Of a stretch of 64,000 nt of DNA, positions 42,712 through 51,524 are shown in pieces. Numbering within the stretch: position 1 is the stretch's first letter; each line of letters starts with the position of its first letter. A program made the position numbers and the translations under genes. The notes under the pieces are model-generated. The model was given only the letters and a program-made list of their open reading frames with translations. It did no database searches and was not told the DNA's origin. The DNA is taken from NCBI GenBank assembly GCA_041390825.1, contig JAWKPF010000007.1, positions 62,001-126,000 on the forward strand, read 5' to 3'. The DNA is from Thermomicrobiales bacterium (GTDB lineage Bacteria; Chloroflexota; Chloroflexia; Thermomicrobiales; UBA6265).

Positions 42712-43144
42712 GCCTGGTCACGCACCTCGCGCTCAGTTCGCTGCCGAATCCTGACCGTCCCGTCCGGTGACAGCGCGATCGGCACAGAGAAACGACCAGC
42801 ATCCTAACACAGGCTTGTCGCTCATCTGCCGATTCACCTTCATCAGTGGAATAGCGAACGCTTCCTCGAAGCATGTCTCCCCGGTTCGATTCGCTCCAAT
42901 GCCCCAGGATCCCCCGCCAGATAGCCCAAAAGGGGTAATTCCGGTCCAATGATTCGTGAAATGCTCCGTACTTGTTGACTTTTCCTGATCAATACGATAA
43001 GAGAATGACGACGCATCCAAACGAATGTGCCAGGAGTGGGAGACGCCCTTTCGGCGAGCCTTTTCCGATTCGATTCGCCGGAAACGTCGCATGCGTTCTT
43101 TTTCCATCAGTCGTGGATCGCCACGGTAGGAGAGTTCTGGCGGA
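42712..43144. other. 433-base divergent intergenic region
   Basis: Upstream of sucC (minus) and the zinc-ribbon gene (plus). A plus-strand TTGACT (42975-42980) with TAAGAG 17 bases later is the best promoter candidate. A 124-codon minus-strand frame here looks non-coding. No RNA gene recognised. Confidence 0.4.
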
Positions 43145-43510
43145 ATGAGTGATCAAACACTCACCTGCCGCGATTGCGGACAGCAGTTTGTGTTCACAGC
43201 GGGAGAGCAAGCGTTCTACGCAGAGCGTGGGTTCTCGCCGCCTATGCGGTGCCAGTCGTGCCGCGCAAAACGGAAAGCGGATCGCAACGCCTCGGGCGGC
43301 GGATATGACAACAGCGGATATGGTGGCAACGGCGGCGACGGAGGAAGCGGCTACTCATCTGGCCCGCGACAGCTCTATCCGGCCGTTTGTTCCAATTGCG
43401 GGCGGCAGACGGAAGTTCCATTCCTGCCGCGCACGGACAAACCGGTTTACTGCCGGGACTGTTTCCAGACGATGCGGGGCCAGCAGCAGCCGAGATATTC
43501 CGACTACTAG
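43145..43510 (+). CDS. double zinc-ribbon (CxxC) protein
   Basis: 121 residues. Two zinc ribbons: LTCRDCGQQFVFTAGEQAFY with PPMRCQSCRAKRK, and VCSNCGRQTEVPF with PVYCRDCFQTMRG, joined by a Gly/Asn/Tyr-rich linker (about 50-75). The N-terminal ribbon matches the 'probable zinc-ribbon' family found in many Chloroflexota and Firmicutes genomes, where a cold-shock-like CxxC role has been suggested but not proven. Ribosome-binding site AGGAGAG upstream. Followed by a hairpin at 43539-43566. Confidence 0.8.
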   Translation: MSDQTLTCRDCGQQFVFTAGEQAFYAERGFSPPMRCQSCRAKRKADRNASGGGYDNSGYGGNGGDGGSGYSSGPRQLYPAVCSNCGRQTEVPFLPRTDKPVYCRDCFQTMRGQQQPRYSDY

Positions 43511-43858
43511 CCCCGGATCTCCCTTCATCGCCTTTCAGACCGCGGTCGGCCAATTCCGACCGCGGTTCTCGTCTGGACAGTGTTTCCATCGAACGGGTTG
43601 GTGGGCCGGTGGTTCCACATGATCGGTTCAGGCCCATCTTCGCTGGCCGGATGGGCGTCGGCACCCCCTTGCACCCGGCATCTTATCGCCGCGTGCCACT
43701 GTTTCCCCGCTCCCAGGTGACGCAGATCGAGTCATCGCTCCCGGCAACGAGAGAACCCGACACTGTTCCTGACCGCACGCTACACTAGCTGGCGCTCGGC
43801 GTCCGCTCCAGCGATCGGGGGATAACTGGTCGGAACGCAGGATTTCTAGCGGTTCGTC
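43511..43858. other. 348-base intergenic region
   Basis: Contains the hairpin 43539-43566 and TACACT at 43781-43786 as a possible -10 for the acetyltransferase gene; nothing else recognised. Confidence 0.4.
43539..43566 (+). terminator. hairpin terminator after the zinc-ribbon gene
   Basis: Perfect eleven-pair stem ACCGCGGTCGG / CCGACCGCGGT around CCAATT. T-content after the stem is modest (TCTCGTCT). Confidence 0.55.
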
Positions 43859-44530
43859 ATGACATCACCCGCCAATTCACCAGAGAATAAGCGGACCGGG
43901 CTGCGCTCGCTCTTCCGGCGTGGACAAGCCGAAGAACAGGGCCCACTCGTCACGCAACCGACCCTTGGCGCGCTGGTGCGGGAGGGGGAACAGGTCCAGC
44001 TCCGCCGCCATGTGACCGCAAACCGGGCTGCGTTCCAACGCTGGTACGCCGACCCCGAGATCGCCTATCTCCTCCGGCATGATCTGGCTCCTCTATCCGA
44101 CCGTCAGTCACGCGGGTACTTTGACACCATCATCATGCCGCTCTCTCTGCGGGGATACTGCTTCGCGATCCATACGATCGACGGCGAGACGCTCATCGGG
44201 TCGAGCGCCCTTACCGACGCAGGATCGGAGTATCCGAACGCGGCGCTCTTCCGGATCGTGATCGGTGAGAAGTGGGCGTGGGATCGAGGTTACGGCAGCG
44301 AAGCCACACGGCTCGTGATCGCCGAGGCTTTCGAGACCCTGGGCCTCGAAGAGGTGCAGCTGGAGGTCTTTCGACACAACCCGAGAGCAATTTCCGCCTA
44401 CAAGAAGGTTGGTTTTCAGCGCACGGGCGCCCACACGGAGTTCATCCCGCCCAATGGCGATCCACTTCATGTCGTGGAGATGGCGATTCGCCGGCCAGAC
44501 CCGACCACGGACGCTTCCGAGCTCGACTGA
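43859..44530 (+). CDS. GNAT-family N-acetyltransferase (RimJ/RimL-like)
   Basis: 223 residues. After a charged N-terminal extension of about 45 residues there is an Acetyltransf_3 domain: LRRHVTANRAAFQRWYADPE, FAIHTIDGETLIGSSAL, the acetyl-CoA loop EKWAWDRGYGSEATRLVI and FRHNPRAISAYKKVGF. Related enzymes acetylate protein N-termini, amino acids or antibiotics; substrate unknown here. ATG 43859 has no clear ribosome-binding site. Confidence 0.87.
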   Translation: MTSPANSPENKRTGLRSLFRRGQAEEQGPLVTQPTLGALVREGEQVQLRRHVTANRAAFQRWYADPEIAYLLRHDLAPLSDRQSRGYFDTIIMPLSLRGYCFAIHTIDGETLIGSSALTDAGSEYPNAALFRIVIGEKWAWDRGYGSEATRLVIAEAFETLGLEEVQLEVFRHNPRAISAYKKVGFQRTGAHTEFIPPNGDPLHVVEMAIRRPDPTTDASELD

Positions 44531-44866
44531 ACTTGGGAGCGCGGTCAGATTCTCGCTCTCATCTACTGCCCCAATTAATTGACGGAATCAACAAGCACCG
44601 ACTAGACTTCAGTTCGGCCGCCATGCTGGCGGTCGTGTCATGCAGACGCGCATTTCGCGCCCCCAGTCTGCATTCGGCTCAGTGAAGGGAGCGGCGTTGG
44701 ACGCCGGCAGTTCTACAAAGCCTGGACCTGCTAGCCCGGCCTCCCGGAGCATGCGAGCCCACTGATTTCGATCTTCCTGATCTGAAATTTTGTGCCGTTC
44801 GCCCCGGAGAGTCCGGGGGCGGTCCAGGACGATATTCGTTTCTGGAACCAGAAAGGACGGTACTTC
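44531..44866. other. 336-base intergenic region
   Basis: Contains a short hairpin CCGCCA/TGGCGG at 44618-44632 without a T-run. No gene or RNA recognised. Confidence 0.35.
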
Positions 44867-45073
44867 ATGCAGAAGTCCATGCGATATCACATCGCCGACG
44901 GCGAGAATCAGCCCGTGGTGCGCGCGGTCGCGCTTGTGGTGCAGCGCGAGCCAGTTCAGGCTGCTGCGCAGCCTGAGGCGCCACAGACCGAGCCGCAGAA
45001 GAAAGAACTCCCCCAGGGCAAGAGCCGATGGATTCGCCCTGCTTTGCGAAAAGCGCATCTCGCATTGTTCTAG
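44867..45073 (+). CDS. small hypothetical protein, doubtful
   Basis: 68 residues, not recognised. Basic and Gln/Pro/Ala-rich (VVQREPVQAAAQPEAPQTEP), no membrane helix. ATG 44867 is nine bases after AAAGGA, which is the main reason to list it. It ends 20 bases before mgtE on the same strand and could be a leader gene of that transcript. Confidence 0.35.
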   Translation: MQKSMRYHIADGENQPVVRAVALVVQREPVQAAAQPEAPQTEPQKKELPQGKSRWIRPALRKAHLALF

Positions 45074-45093
45074 CCTAGCTCAGGACGCACCCA

Positions 45094-46479
45094 TTGGATC
45101 CCCGGCAGGCGCCGGACGAGACCGAGCTTTCCCCTGAACACACTGTCGCACGGCTCCGCGAGGCGTTGGCCTCCGGAGACCGGGACAGTGCTGTTCTGCT
45201 TGCCGATCGGGTCGACGATCAGGACGCCGAGGCGATTTTTGAAGCGCTCGACGCTTCCGAAACGAGCGCGCTCTTTGACCTCGTAGGCGACGAAGAGTTC
45301 GCCGAGCTGATCGTCCGGCTCGATGACGAGCATGCGGCCGACGTACTGGAGCAGATTCCGGCGCCCGATGCCGCTGATGTGCTGGAAGAGCTCGATCCAG
45401 ACGACGCCACCGATATCTTTGGCGAGCTCGAACCAGAACACAGCGACGTCATCCTCGTGCAGATGGAGCCGGAGGAAGCCGCCGAGCTCCGGGAACTGCT
45501 GGCCTATCCCCCGGACACTGCCGGTGGACTGATGACCCCCGCGTTCGTTTCGATCGCGCCAACTTTGCGCGCCGACCAGGCGATCGCCGCGCTTCGCAAG
45601 GTCGCCGAGAACGCAGAGACCGTGAACTATGTTTACGTGACCGACTCCGAGGACCATTTGCTCGGGGTCCTCTCGTTGCATCGCCTCGTGCTCACCAATC
45701 AGGATGCGCTCGTGCGCGATCTGATGTTCACCCGCCCCATTACCGTCCAGGCGAGTGAAGATCAGGAAGCTGCCGCCCGCATCCTCACGGAACACGACTT
45801 GCTCGCGCTTCCCGTCGTCGACGCGGAAAACCGGATTCTCGGCATCATCACAGTCGACGACATCACCGAGGTGCTCGAACGGGAAGTCACCGAGGACATC
45901 GAGCGGATCGGCGGTTCGGCTCCGCTGTCTGAGCCGTATCTGCGCGCGCCCGCTCGCCTCCTCTACCGCAAGCGAATCGTCTGGCTCTTCGTGTTGTTCA
46001 TGGCGCAGTTCCTGACGGTTTCCATCATCAGCCGGTACGACTCACTCCTCGCGGACATGACCGTCCTGAGTTTCTTCATCCCGATCCTCATTGGCACCGG
46101 CGGAAACATTGGTTCGCAGACCGTCACCACCATCGTTCGCGCGTTGGCAATTGGTGAAATCGGACCGCAACACACGATTCGCGTGCTGCTCAAGGAAGCC
46201 TCCACCGGATTGATGCTCGGCTTGACCATGGCCGTCCTCATGTTCGTTCGAGCGCTCATGACGAATGGCGCCGACGCACAGGTGGGCATGGTGGTGGCGA
46301 TCACGGTCTTTTCGATTGGGCTTTGGGCGGCAACGGTCGGCTCGATTCTTCCAATCGTGCTGAACAGGCTCCGGGTCGACCCTGCTGTGGTGTCAGCGCC
46401 ATTCATCAGTTGTCTGGTGGACACGACCGGACTCATCATCTATTTCACGGTCGCAAAGGCGATTCTCCCTATCGCCTGA
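45094..46479 (+). CDS. mgtE: magnesium transporter MgtE
   Basis: 461 residues. An acidic N-terminal superhelical domain (about 20-130, many Asp/Glu), two CBS domains (about 140-265) that sense Mg2+ in the cytosol, and a five-helix pore domain with the selectivity residues in ILIGTGGNIGSQTVTTIVRA and PAVVSAPFISCLVDTTGLI. TTG start at 45094. Followed by an 11-pair hairpin with four Ts at 46521-46557 that is probably its terminator. No M-box riboswitch seen upstream. Confidence 0.94.
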   Translation: MDPRQAPDETELSPEHTVARLREALASGDRDSAVLLADRVDDQDAEAIFEALDASETSALFDLVGDEEFAELIVRLDDEHAADVLEQIPAPDAADVLEELDPDDATDIFGELEPEHSDVILVQMEPEEAAELRELLAYPPDTAGGLMTPAFVSIAPTLRADQAIAALRKVAENAETVNYVYVTDSEDHLLGVLSLHRLVLTNQDALVRDLMFTRPITVQASEDQEAAARILTEHDLLALPVVDAENRILGIITVDDITEVLEREVTEDIERIGGSAPLSEPYLRAPARLLYRKRIVWLFVLFMAQFLTVSIISRYDSLLADMTVLSFFIPILIGTGGNIGSQTVTTIVRALAIGEIGPQHTIRVLLKEASTGLMLGLTMAVLMFVRALMTNGADAQVGMVVAITVFSIGLWAATVGSILPIVLNRLRVDPAVVSAPFISCLVDTTGLIIYFTVAKAILPIA

Positions 46480-46520
46480 CCCTCCTCACCTGTTCGGTCG
46501 TAGCGCCCCTGCCGTATGAT

Positions 46521-46557
46521 GACTCCATGTCACACGATGACCGACATGGAGTCTTTT
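46521..46557 (+). terminator. hairpin after mgtE that also covers the next gene's ribosome-binding site
   Basis: Perfect eleven-pair stem GACTCCATGTC / GACATGGAGTC, eleven-base loop, then TTTT. The 3' arm contains GGAG (46548-46551), the only ribosome-binding site for GTG 46562. Confidence 0.6.
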
Positions 46558-46561
46558 CACC

Positions 46562-46948
46562 GTGAACCCAACGAACATCGACTCCGCGGCAGCGGCGATC
46601 GCCGAAGACCGGCTTTCAGACGTGCTCTCCCTGATCCACCGTGAAGGGTTCGGCCACAACGCCCAGGTCATCCGGCCCGAGCGCGGGCGCACGCATGATC
46701 GTCTCAGACGTGCCGGGTTGGACCAGGAGGCCGTCACTCGCCTGGCGGCGCTCGACCGACCGATCGTTCTTGTCTTCGCCCAGGCTCGCGTCGAGGCGGC
46801 AGAGGTCATATTGCGACGGGGCGGCGCGACGCAGGTCGAGCGCTACGCCCAATCATCCGGCTCCCAGTCGTCGCTCGTCGGGTTCGATCCTGCAGTGCTG
46901 CAGCAACCCAGATCAATCCGCAGATCGGGCCAGATGCCCAATTCCTGA
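46562..46948 (+). CDS. hypothetical protein
   Basis: 128 residues, not recognised. An Ala/Asp-rich helical N-terminus is followed by DRPIVLVFAQARVEAAEVIL, which looks like a beta-alpha unit as in general-stress-protein folds that start with a hydrophobic strand, and a polar tail. GTG 46562 starts ten bases after GGAG. That GGAG is buried in the hairpin 46521-46553, so translation may be conditional. Confidence 0.5.
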   Translation: MNPTNIDSAAAAIAEDRLSDVLSLIHREGFGHNAQVIRPERGRTHDRLRRAGLDQEAVTRLAALDRPIVLVFAQARVEAAEVILRRGGATQVERYAQSSGSQSSLVGFDPAVLQQPRSIRRSGQMPNS

Positions 46949-46981
46949 GGCGCGCCCAAATCACATTTGTGCAGGTCGAGG

Positions 46982-47011
46982 TTGACGGCATCGCCGGGCA
47001 CTGCCTATGAT
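46982..47011 (+). promoter_or_regulatory. promoter of the sugar ABC operon
   Basis: TTGACG (46982-46987), 18-base spacer, TATGAT (47006-47011). Confidence 0.6.
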
Positions 47012-47282
47012 GCCAACGAACAAGCGACATCGCCATTCCTTCGCGTGCATGTGCGGCCCAGAGATGCGATGACTCGCTTGTATACATCGAGGAACGGTCG
47101 GTTTCGATGGAGATATCCGAGTTGTTCAGGCAAGGCATCTCCGTCGCATCACACTCGCCATCCGCGCAAACCGATCTCCCAAAGACGAATCTGATCCGCA
47201 ATTGCGAGGAGGTTGATCGACTCGCTTGATTGGTGACGCATGGAAGCGTCGCCCCGACAACCTTTGGGAGTTCTGCTCCGTG

Positions 47283-47339
47283 CCTTGCACGGCAAGGATC
47301 CGCGCGGATCCGGCGAGGCCACCCCGGCGTGATGCCGGG
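47283..47339 (+). promoter_or_regulatory. three tandem hairpins in the solute-binding protein leader
   Basis: CCTTGC/GCAAGG (47283-47297), the perfect palindrome GGATCCGCGCGGATCC (47296-47311), and CCCGGC/GCCGGG (47323-47339), ending 17 bases before the GAGGAGG ribosome-binding site. Could stabilise the mRNA or regulate translation. Confidence 0.45.
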
Positions 47340-47365
47340 AGCACCGAGTACGAGGAGGTATCTCA

Positions 47366-48964
47366 GTGTCCCAGACGACTGTTCATGAGTTGTACCGCGC
47401 GCTTGTGCGCGGCCAGCTTTCCCGCCGCGAATTCCTGGGTCGCGCAGCGGCGCTCGGCATTTCGGCGTCTGCGGCCGGAATGTTCTTGCGAGCGGCCAGC
47501 ATTGGTGCGCAAGACGCTCCAACCGCACCGCCAGTCGTCGCCGAGGGCGACGGAACGATGTTCGCCGGTCAGGAGATCACCATCCAGGTGATCGATGCGT
47601 CGGTGAAGGTGCCGCTGGACGAAGTCCGCGAGGAGTACGAATCCGCCACCGGGGCCAAGCTCAACATCGTCGCTGACCCGATCGAAACGGCGTTCGCGAA
47701 GCTGCTCGAAGATGCCGCCACCGGAACGAACTCGATCGACGGCTCGATCATCGGCATGTGGTGGCTCGGCGACCTGGTTGCCGGCAACTTCGTCCGTTCC
47801 TATGACGACTACTACGACGACACCGCTGCGGGGTTCCCGCAGTTCAACTTCGACGATGAGTTCTCCGGCATGCGCGCGCTGCGCATGTACGACGGCAAGA
47901 AGTACGTGGTTCCCTACGACGCGGACGGCCAGACGCTGTATTACCGGCGCGATCTGCTCGAGGACCCGGATCACATGGCGGCCTACAAGGAGCTCACAGG
48001 CAAGGACCTGACGGTTCCGGCAACTTGGGACGAGCTCTATGAGATCGCGACGTACTTCAAGGACACCGGCATCGACGGTATCTCCATGCACCTGAAGGTG
48101 GGCGGCCAGGGCATGTTCCACTACATGTCGCTGTCGGCCCCCTATGTCATCGGCCCCGAAAACCCGGTGCTCTACTGGTTCGATCCAGAGACCATGGATC
48201 CGCTCGTCGAGAGCGCCGGCCACGTCGAAGCGGCCAACATGATCAAGAAGCTCTTCGATCTTGGGCCCGAAGCACAGGCTGGATGGGCGCTCGGTGAAGC
48301 GTGGGATCACTTCCTGCAAGGGAACGCCGTCTTCACGTTCAGCTGGGGCGACGTCCTTCCCCTCGCGGTCGAGCAAAACGCGCCGGTGAACGGCAACGTG
48401 GGTACCGCCCAGCTCCCTGGCACGCTCAAGTACACCAACCCGCTCACGGGCGAGTCGTACGAGACCGAGGCCCCGAACCTGGTGGGCAATACGACCGGCG
48501 GCAGCTGGTCCGGCGTGATCATGAGCGGTTCGGAGTCGCCTGAAGCGGTGTACTACCTGCTCGCGCTCCTGGCCACCGAGCCGAAGCAGCAGTTCTACGC
48601 CACTCGCGGATCCGATGGCGTCGACCCGGGCCGCATGTCCCAGATGCCACCGGAAGCGGTCGAGGGCGGCACCGGTGTGCTGGCCGACTACGTCGCGCAA
48701 GGCTTCTCCGAAGCCGATGCGATCCAGTACACCCGCGCGTACTACGACACCTTCCAGAACCCGAACCAACTGCCGTACCTGCGAATCCCTGGCACGGCCG
48801 AGTACTGGAATGCCCTGGATATCCGGCTCTCCGAGTTCGTGACTGGCCAGGTTGGCAGCGCAGAGGAAGCCATGGCGAATCTCGCCACCGACTTCCGCGA
48901 TATCAACGATCGTCTCGGCGTCGATCTGCAGCTCGAGGTCTACAAGGCGTCGTTGGGTCTCTAG
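47366..48964 (+). CDS. sugar-type extracellular solute-binding protein, Tat-exported
   Basis: 532 residues. Twin-arginine signal (LSRREFLGRAAALGISASA), then a family 1 binding-protein fold. Marks include VVPYDADGQTLYYRRDLLED, YWFDPETMDPLVESAG, GNAVFTFSWGDVLP and GNTTGGSWSGVIMSGSESP. Binds an unknown carbohydrate or similar solute outside the cell and delivers it to the permeases that follow. GTG 47366 with a strong GAGGAGG. Preceded by a long structured leader. Confidence 0.9.
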   Translation: MSQTTVHELYRALVRGQLSRREFLGRAAALGISASAAGMFLRAASIGAQDAPTAPPVVAEGDGTMFAGQEITIQVIDASVKVPLDEVREEYESATGAKLNIVADPIETAFAKLLEDAATGTNSIDGSIIGMWWLGDLVAGNFVRSYDDYYDDTAAGFPQFNFDDEFSGMRALRMYDGKKYVVPYDADGQTLYYRRDLLEDPDHMAAYKELTGKDLTVPATWDELYEIATYFKDTGIDGISMHLKVGGQGMFHYMSLSAPYVIGPENPVLYWFDPETMDPLVESAGHVEAANMIKKLFDLGPEAQAGWALGEAWDHFLQGNAVFTFSWGDVLPLAVEQNAPVNGNVGTAQLPGTLKYTNPLTGESYETEAPNLVGNTTGGSWSGVIMSGSESPEAVYYLLALLATEPKQQFYATRGSDGVDPGRMSQMPPEAVEGGTGVLADYVAQGFSEADAIQYTRAYYDTFQNPNQLPYLRIPGTAEYWNALDIRLSEFVTGQVGSAEEAMANLATDFRDINDRLGVDLQLEVYKASLGL

Positions 48965-49061
48965 ATCCACGGTCGAAATTCGATCGAACCCAAGGGAGGG
49001 CGGCAGTGCCGCCCTCCCAGTTCCCTATCGACTCACGCGAGATCGCCAAAGGCCGTGAACA

Positions 49062-50636
49062 ATGGTGAACCAGAGTATTCCGCTCGGTGCTGATTCCGAG
49101 ATCCGGGAGGCGCCGCTGCGCTCAGCAGACAAATCTCTGTACGGCAGCGGCGCGCGATATTGGATTCCGCGCCTCTTGACCGTGGCCGCCATTGTCATTG
49201 GCGGAGCGCTGGCATACACGCTTGCAGCGGTCGAGCTGGTGGACGGATCCACGCTCACACTCAAAGAGGTGAGCAACAAGTTCACCTTCAAGGGTGACGG
49301 TTGGGTGCTCACGCTTTCGTGGTTTGGCGCCATCGTCGCCATCCTGGCGGCGCTCCTCTTGCCGCATTCCGAGCGCATCGTGCACTGCCTGGGTGTCACC
49401 TTCGGCGCTCTGCTGGCAATGGCGTTTCCGCTCTTCACTCACCGAAACCTCACGTTGGTCGACGAGGATGCATCCAAGCTCGGCCCAGGCCTGATTGGCG
49501 CACTGATCTGCTTTGCCATTGCGGCGGTCATTCCATGGATCACGCTCTTCATCAATCGCGAACAACGGCTTCTGGGCAACGACTACGCCAAGTGGCTCTT
49601 CGTTCTCCCGGCGGTTGCGTGGCTGCTGCTCCTGACGGCGTTCCCACTGGCCTACGCCATCACGATCAGCCGCTATCAGTTCCGAAACGGGCTGGTGAGC
49701 CGGTTCGTGGGATGGGAGAACTATCGCCGTCTCTTCGAGCGCGAATGGATCTGGACGCCGATCTGGAACGGTCTCATTGCAGCGGCAATCGCGGCGGCAA
49801 TCGTCTTCGCGATTGTCATGATTGCTGGCTGGTTCGACGACCACTCATTCACCAGGGACAACGCGCACAAGGCGATTTCCTTGTTCGCGATTTTCTGCAT
49901 CCCTGTGTTCATTTTCGTGGCGCTGCCTGGACTCCTGCGGGATCCAGTCGACAATGCGTTCGAGATCACCACATTCTTCGTAGTGATCGCGGTCACGATC
50001 GAAATGATTCTCGGCTTCGGGTTGGCGCTCCTGATGAACCGCGAGCTCCGCGGCAGGGGCATCTATCGCGCCGTCATCCTGTTACCCATTTTCGCCGCCC
50101 CTGTGGGCATTGGCTATCTCGGACGCACGATCTTTTACGAAGAAGGTGGCCCGGTCAACGCGTTGATTCGATCGTTGGGTTTCGCAGGCGTTCCCTGGCT
50201 CTCGAATCCGTTCTGGTCGAAGATCTCGACCATCATCGCGGATGTGTGGCTCTGGACCCCATTTGTGTTCGTGATCGCGCTTGCCGGACTACAAGGCCTC
50301 CCGATCGATATCCAGGAAGCGGCCCAGGTCGACGGAGCCCGTAGCTGGCAGTCGTTCCGCACGATCACGCTGCCGCTCATGGCCCCGATTCTCTGGCTAA
50401 TCCTCTTCTTGCGCACCATCGATGCGTTCAAGGTGTTCGACATTGCCGCATCCATGACCGTGGGAGGGCCAGGCAGGGCAACCGAGTACTACAGCTATCT
50501 CACCTACCGTACCGCGCGAAAGAACTTCAACTACGGCGATGCAGCGGCGCAGTCATTCCTGCTTTTGCTCATCGTTTCCATCTTGATCACCGTGCTCTGG
50601 GGCCGCATTCGCGGTGTGTATGAGGAGGAGCGCTAA
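49062..50636 (+). CDS. sugar ABC transporter permease (MalF-like, long form)
   Basis: 524 residues. Residues 1-165 contain four extra N-terminal helices outside the usual permease fold; the BPD_transp_1 core begins near 180 (KWLFVLPAVAWLLLLTAFPL). The ATPase-docking EAA loop is EAAQVDGARSWQSFRTITLP at about 420-440. An extended periplasm/membrane insert is typical of MalF-like members. Overlaps the next permease by one base (TAATG). Confidence 0.9.
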   Translation: MVNQSIPLGADSEIREAPLRSADKSLYGSGARYWIPRLLTVAAIVIGGALAYTLAAVELVDGSTLTLKEVSNKFTFKGDGWVLTLSWFGAIVAILAALLLPHSERIVHCLGVTFGALLAMAFPLFTHRNLTLVDEDASKLGPGLIGALICFAIAAVIPWITLFINREQRLLGNDYAKWLFVLPAVAWLLLLTAFPLAYAITISRYQFRNGLVSRFVGWENYRRLFEREWIWTPIWNGLIAAAIAAAIVFAIVMIAGWFDDHSFTRDNAHKAISLFAIFCIPVFIFVALPGLLRDPVDNAFEITTFFVVIAVTIEMILGFGLALLMNRELRGRGIYRAVILLPIFAAPVGIGYLGRTIFYEEGGPVNALIRSLGFAGVPWLSNPFWSKISTIIADVWLWTPFVFVIALAGLQGLPIDIQEAAQVDGARSWQSFRTITLPLMAPILWLILFLRTIDAFKVFDIAASMTVGGPGRATEYYSYLTYRTARKNFNYGDAAAQSFLLLLIVSILITVLWGRIRGVYEEER

Positions 50637-51520
50637 TGGCGTCCGCGACGATACCCGCCAGCACCACCGGCCACAAGCACCGCAGCTTTTCGGAGCGCTT
50701 CGGACATCTCTTCGTCTGGGTGCTGCTTGCCATTGTCCTCTTTTGGTCGCTCTTCCCCTTCTACTGGGCGTTCATCAACTCCATCAAGCATCCATCGGAC
50801 AACTATGGCAATCACTGGCTACCCTGGTTGACCTTCGAGCCCACGCTCGATCCATGGCGCGAAATGTGGAGCCAGCGCGAAGTCCGGCGCGCGCTCATGA
50901 ACAGCGTGCTCATCTCGTTCGGCGCAGCCACGGTCTCCCTGGTTCTCGGAACGCTGGCAGCCTATGGCATCGCCCGGTTCGACTTTGTGCGACCCAAGAA
51001 CGGCAGCCTGACGACCTGGTTTCTCTCCCAGCGCATTCTGCCCCCCATCATCTTCGTGACCCCCTTCTTCCTCATCATGCGCGAGCTCAATCTGCTCGAC
51101 ACCGTTTGGGGACTGATCATTTTGAACGCCACGTTCAATCTTATTTTTCCGGTCATCATCCTGACCCAGATGTTCCGTGAGATTCCGCGCGAGCTGGAAG
51201 AAGCCGCGCAGGTCGACGGCGCCAGCCGATTCGAGATCTTTTGGCGGATGGCGGTGCCATTGGTGGCGCCAGGCATCGTGGTGGCCTGGATTCTGGCGAT
51301 GGCGTTCAGTTGGAACGAGTTCCTCTTCGCGTTCTCCACAACGCAAGACAAGGCCCGCCCCATGTCGGTCATGCTTGTTGGAGCCGAACAGACACGCGGG
51401 GTGGATTTCCAGTTCGTCGGAACACGCATGATCGCCATGATGGCCATCCCGGTGCTTGCGTCGCTGCTCATTCAGCGGTATATCGTTCGCGGACTCTCGT
51501 TGGGAGCCGTGAAGGGGTAA
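50636..51520 (+). CDS. sugar ABC transporter permease (MalG-like)
   Basis: 294 residues, six helices. EAA loop EAAQVDGASRFEIFWRMAVP at about 185-205, and the C-terminal FVGTRMIAMMAIPVLASLLI. Pairs with the MalF-like permease. No ATPase gene follows: the transporter must use one encoded elsewhere, like the shared MsmX/UgpC-type ATPases of other bacteria. Confidence 0.92.
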   Translation: MASATIPASTTGHKHRSFSERFGHLFVWVLLAIVLFWSLFPFYWAFINSIKHPSDNYGNHWLPWLTFEPTLDPWREMWSQREVRRALMNSVLISFGAATVSLVLGTLAAYGIARFDFVRPKNGSLTTWFLSQRILPPIIFVTPFFLIMRELNLLDTVWGLIILNATFNLIFPVIILTQMFREIPRELEEAAQVDGASRFEIFWRMAVPLVAPGIVVAWILAMAFSWNEFLFAFSTTQDKARPMSVMLVGAEQTRGVDFQFVGTRMIAMMAIPVLASLLIQRYIVRGLSLGAVKG

Positions 51521-51524
51521 CCGG

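Larger units (their letters stand above)
46949..47365. other. 417-base region holding the promoter and long leader of the sugar ABC operon
   Basis: Promoter at 46982-47011, then about 348 bases of untranslated leader ending in three consecutive hairpins (47283-47339). No tRNA or protein gene is supported. Confidence 0.55.

Noticed and set aside
42733..43107. 124-codon minus-strand ORF upstream of sucC
   Set aside because: No ribosome-binding site, composition unlike neighbours, overlaps the likely divergent promoter region.
47363..48970. 535-codon minus-strand ORF opposite the solute-binding protein
   Set aside because: Antisense shadow; Arg/Val/Gly-biased composition, no domain, no ribosome-binding site, and the sense gene is conserved.
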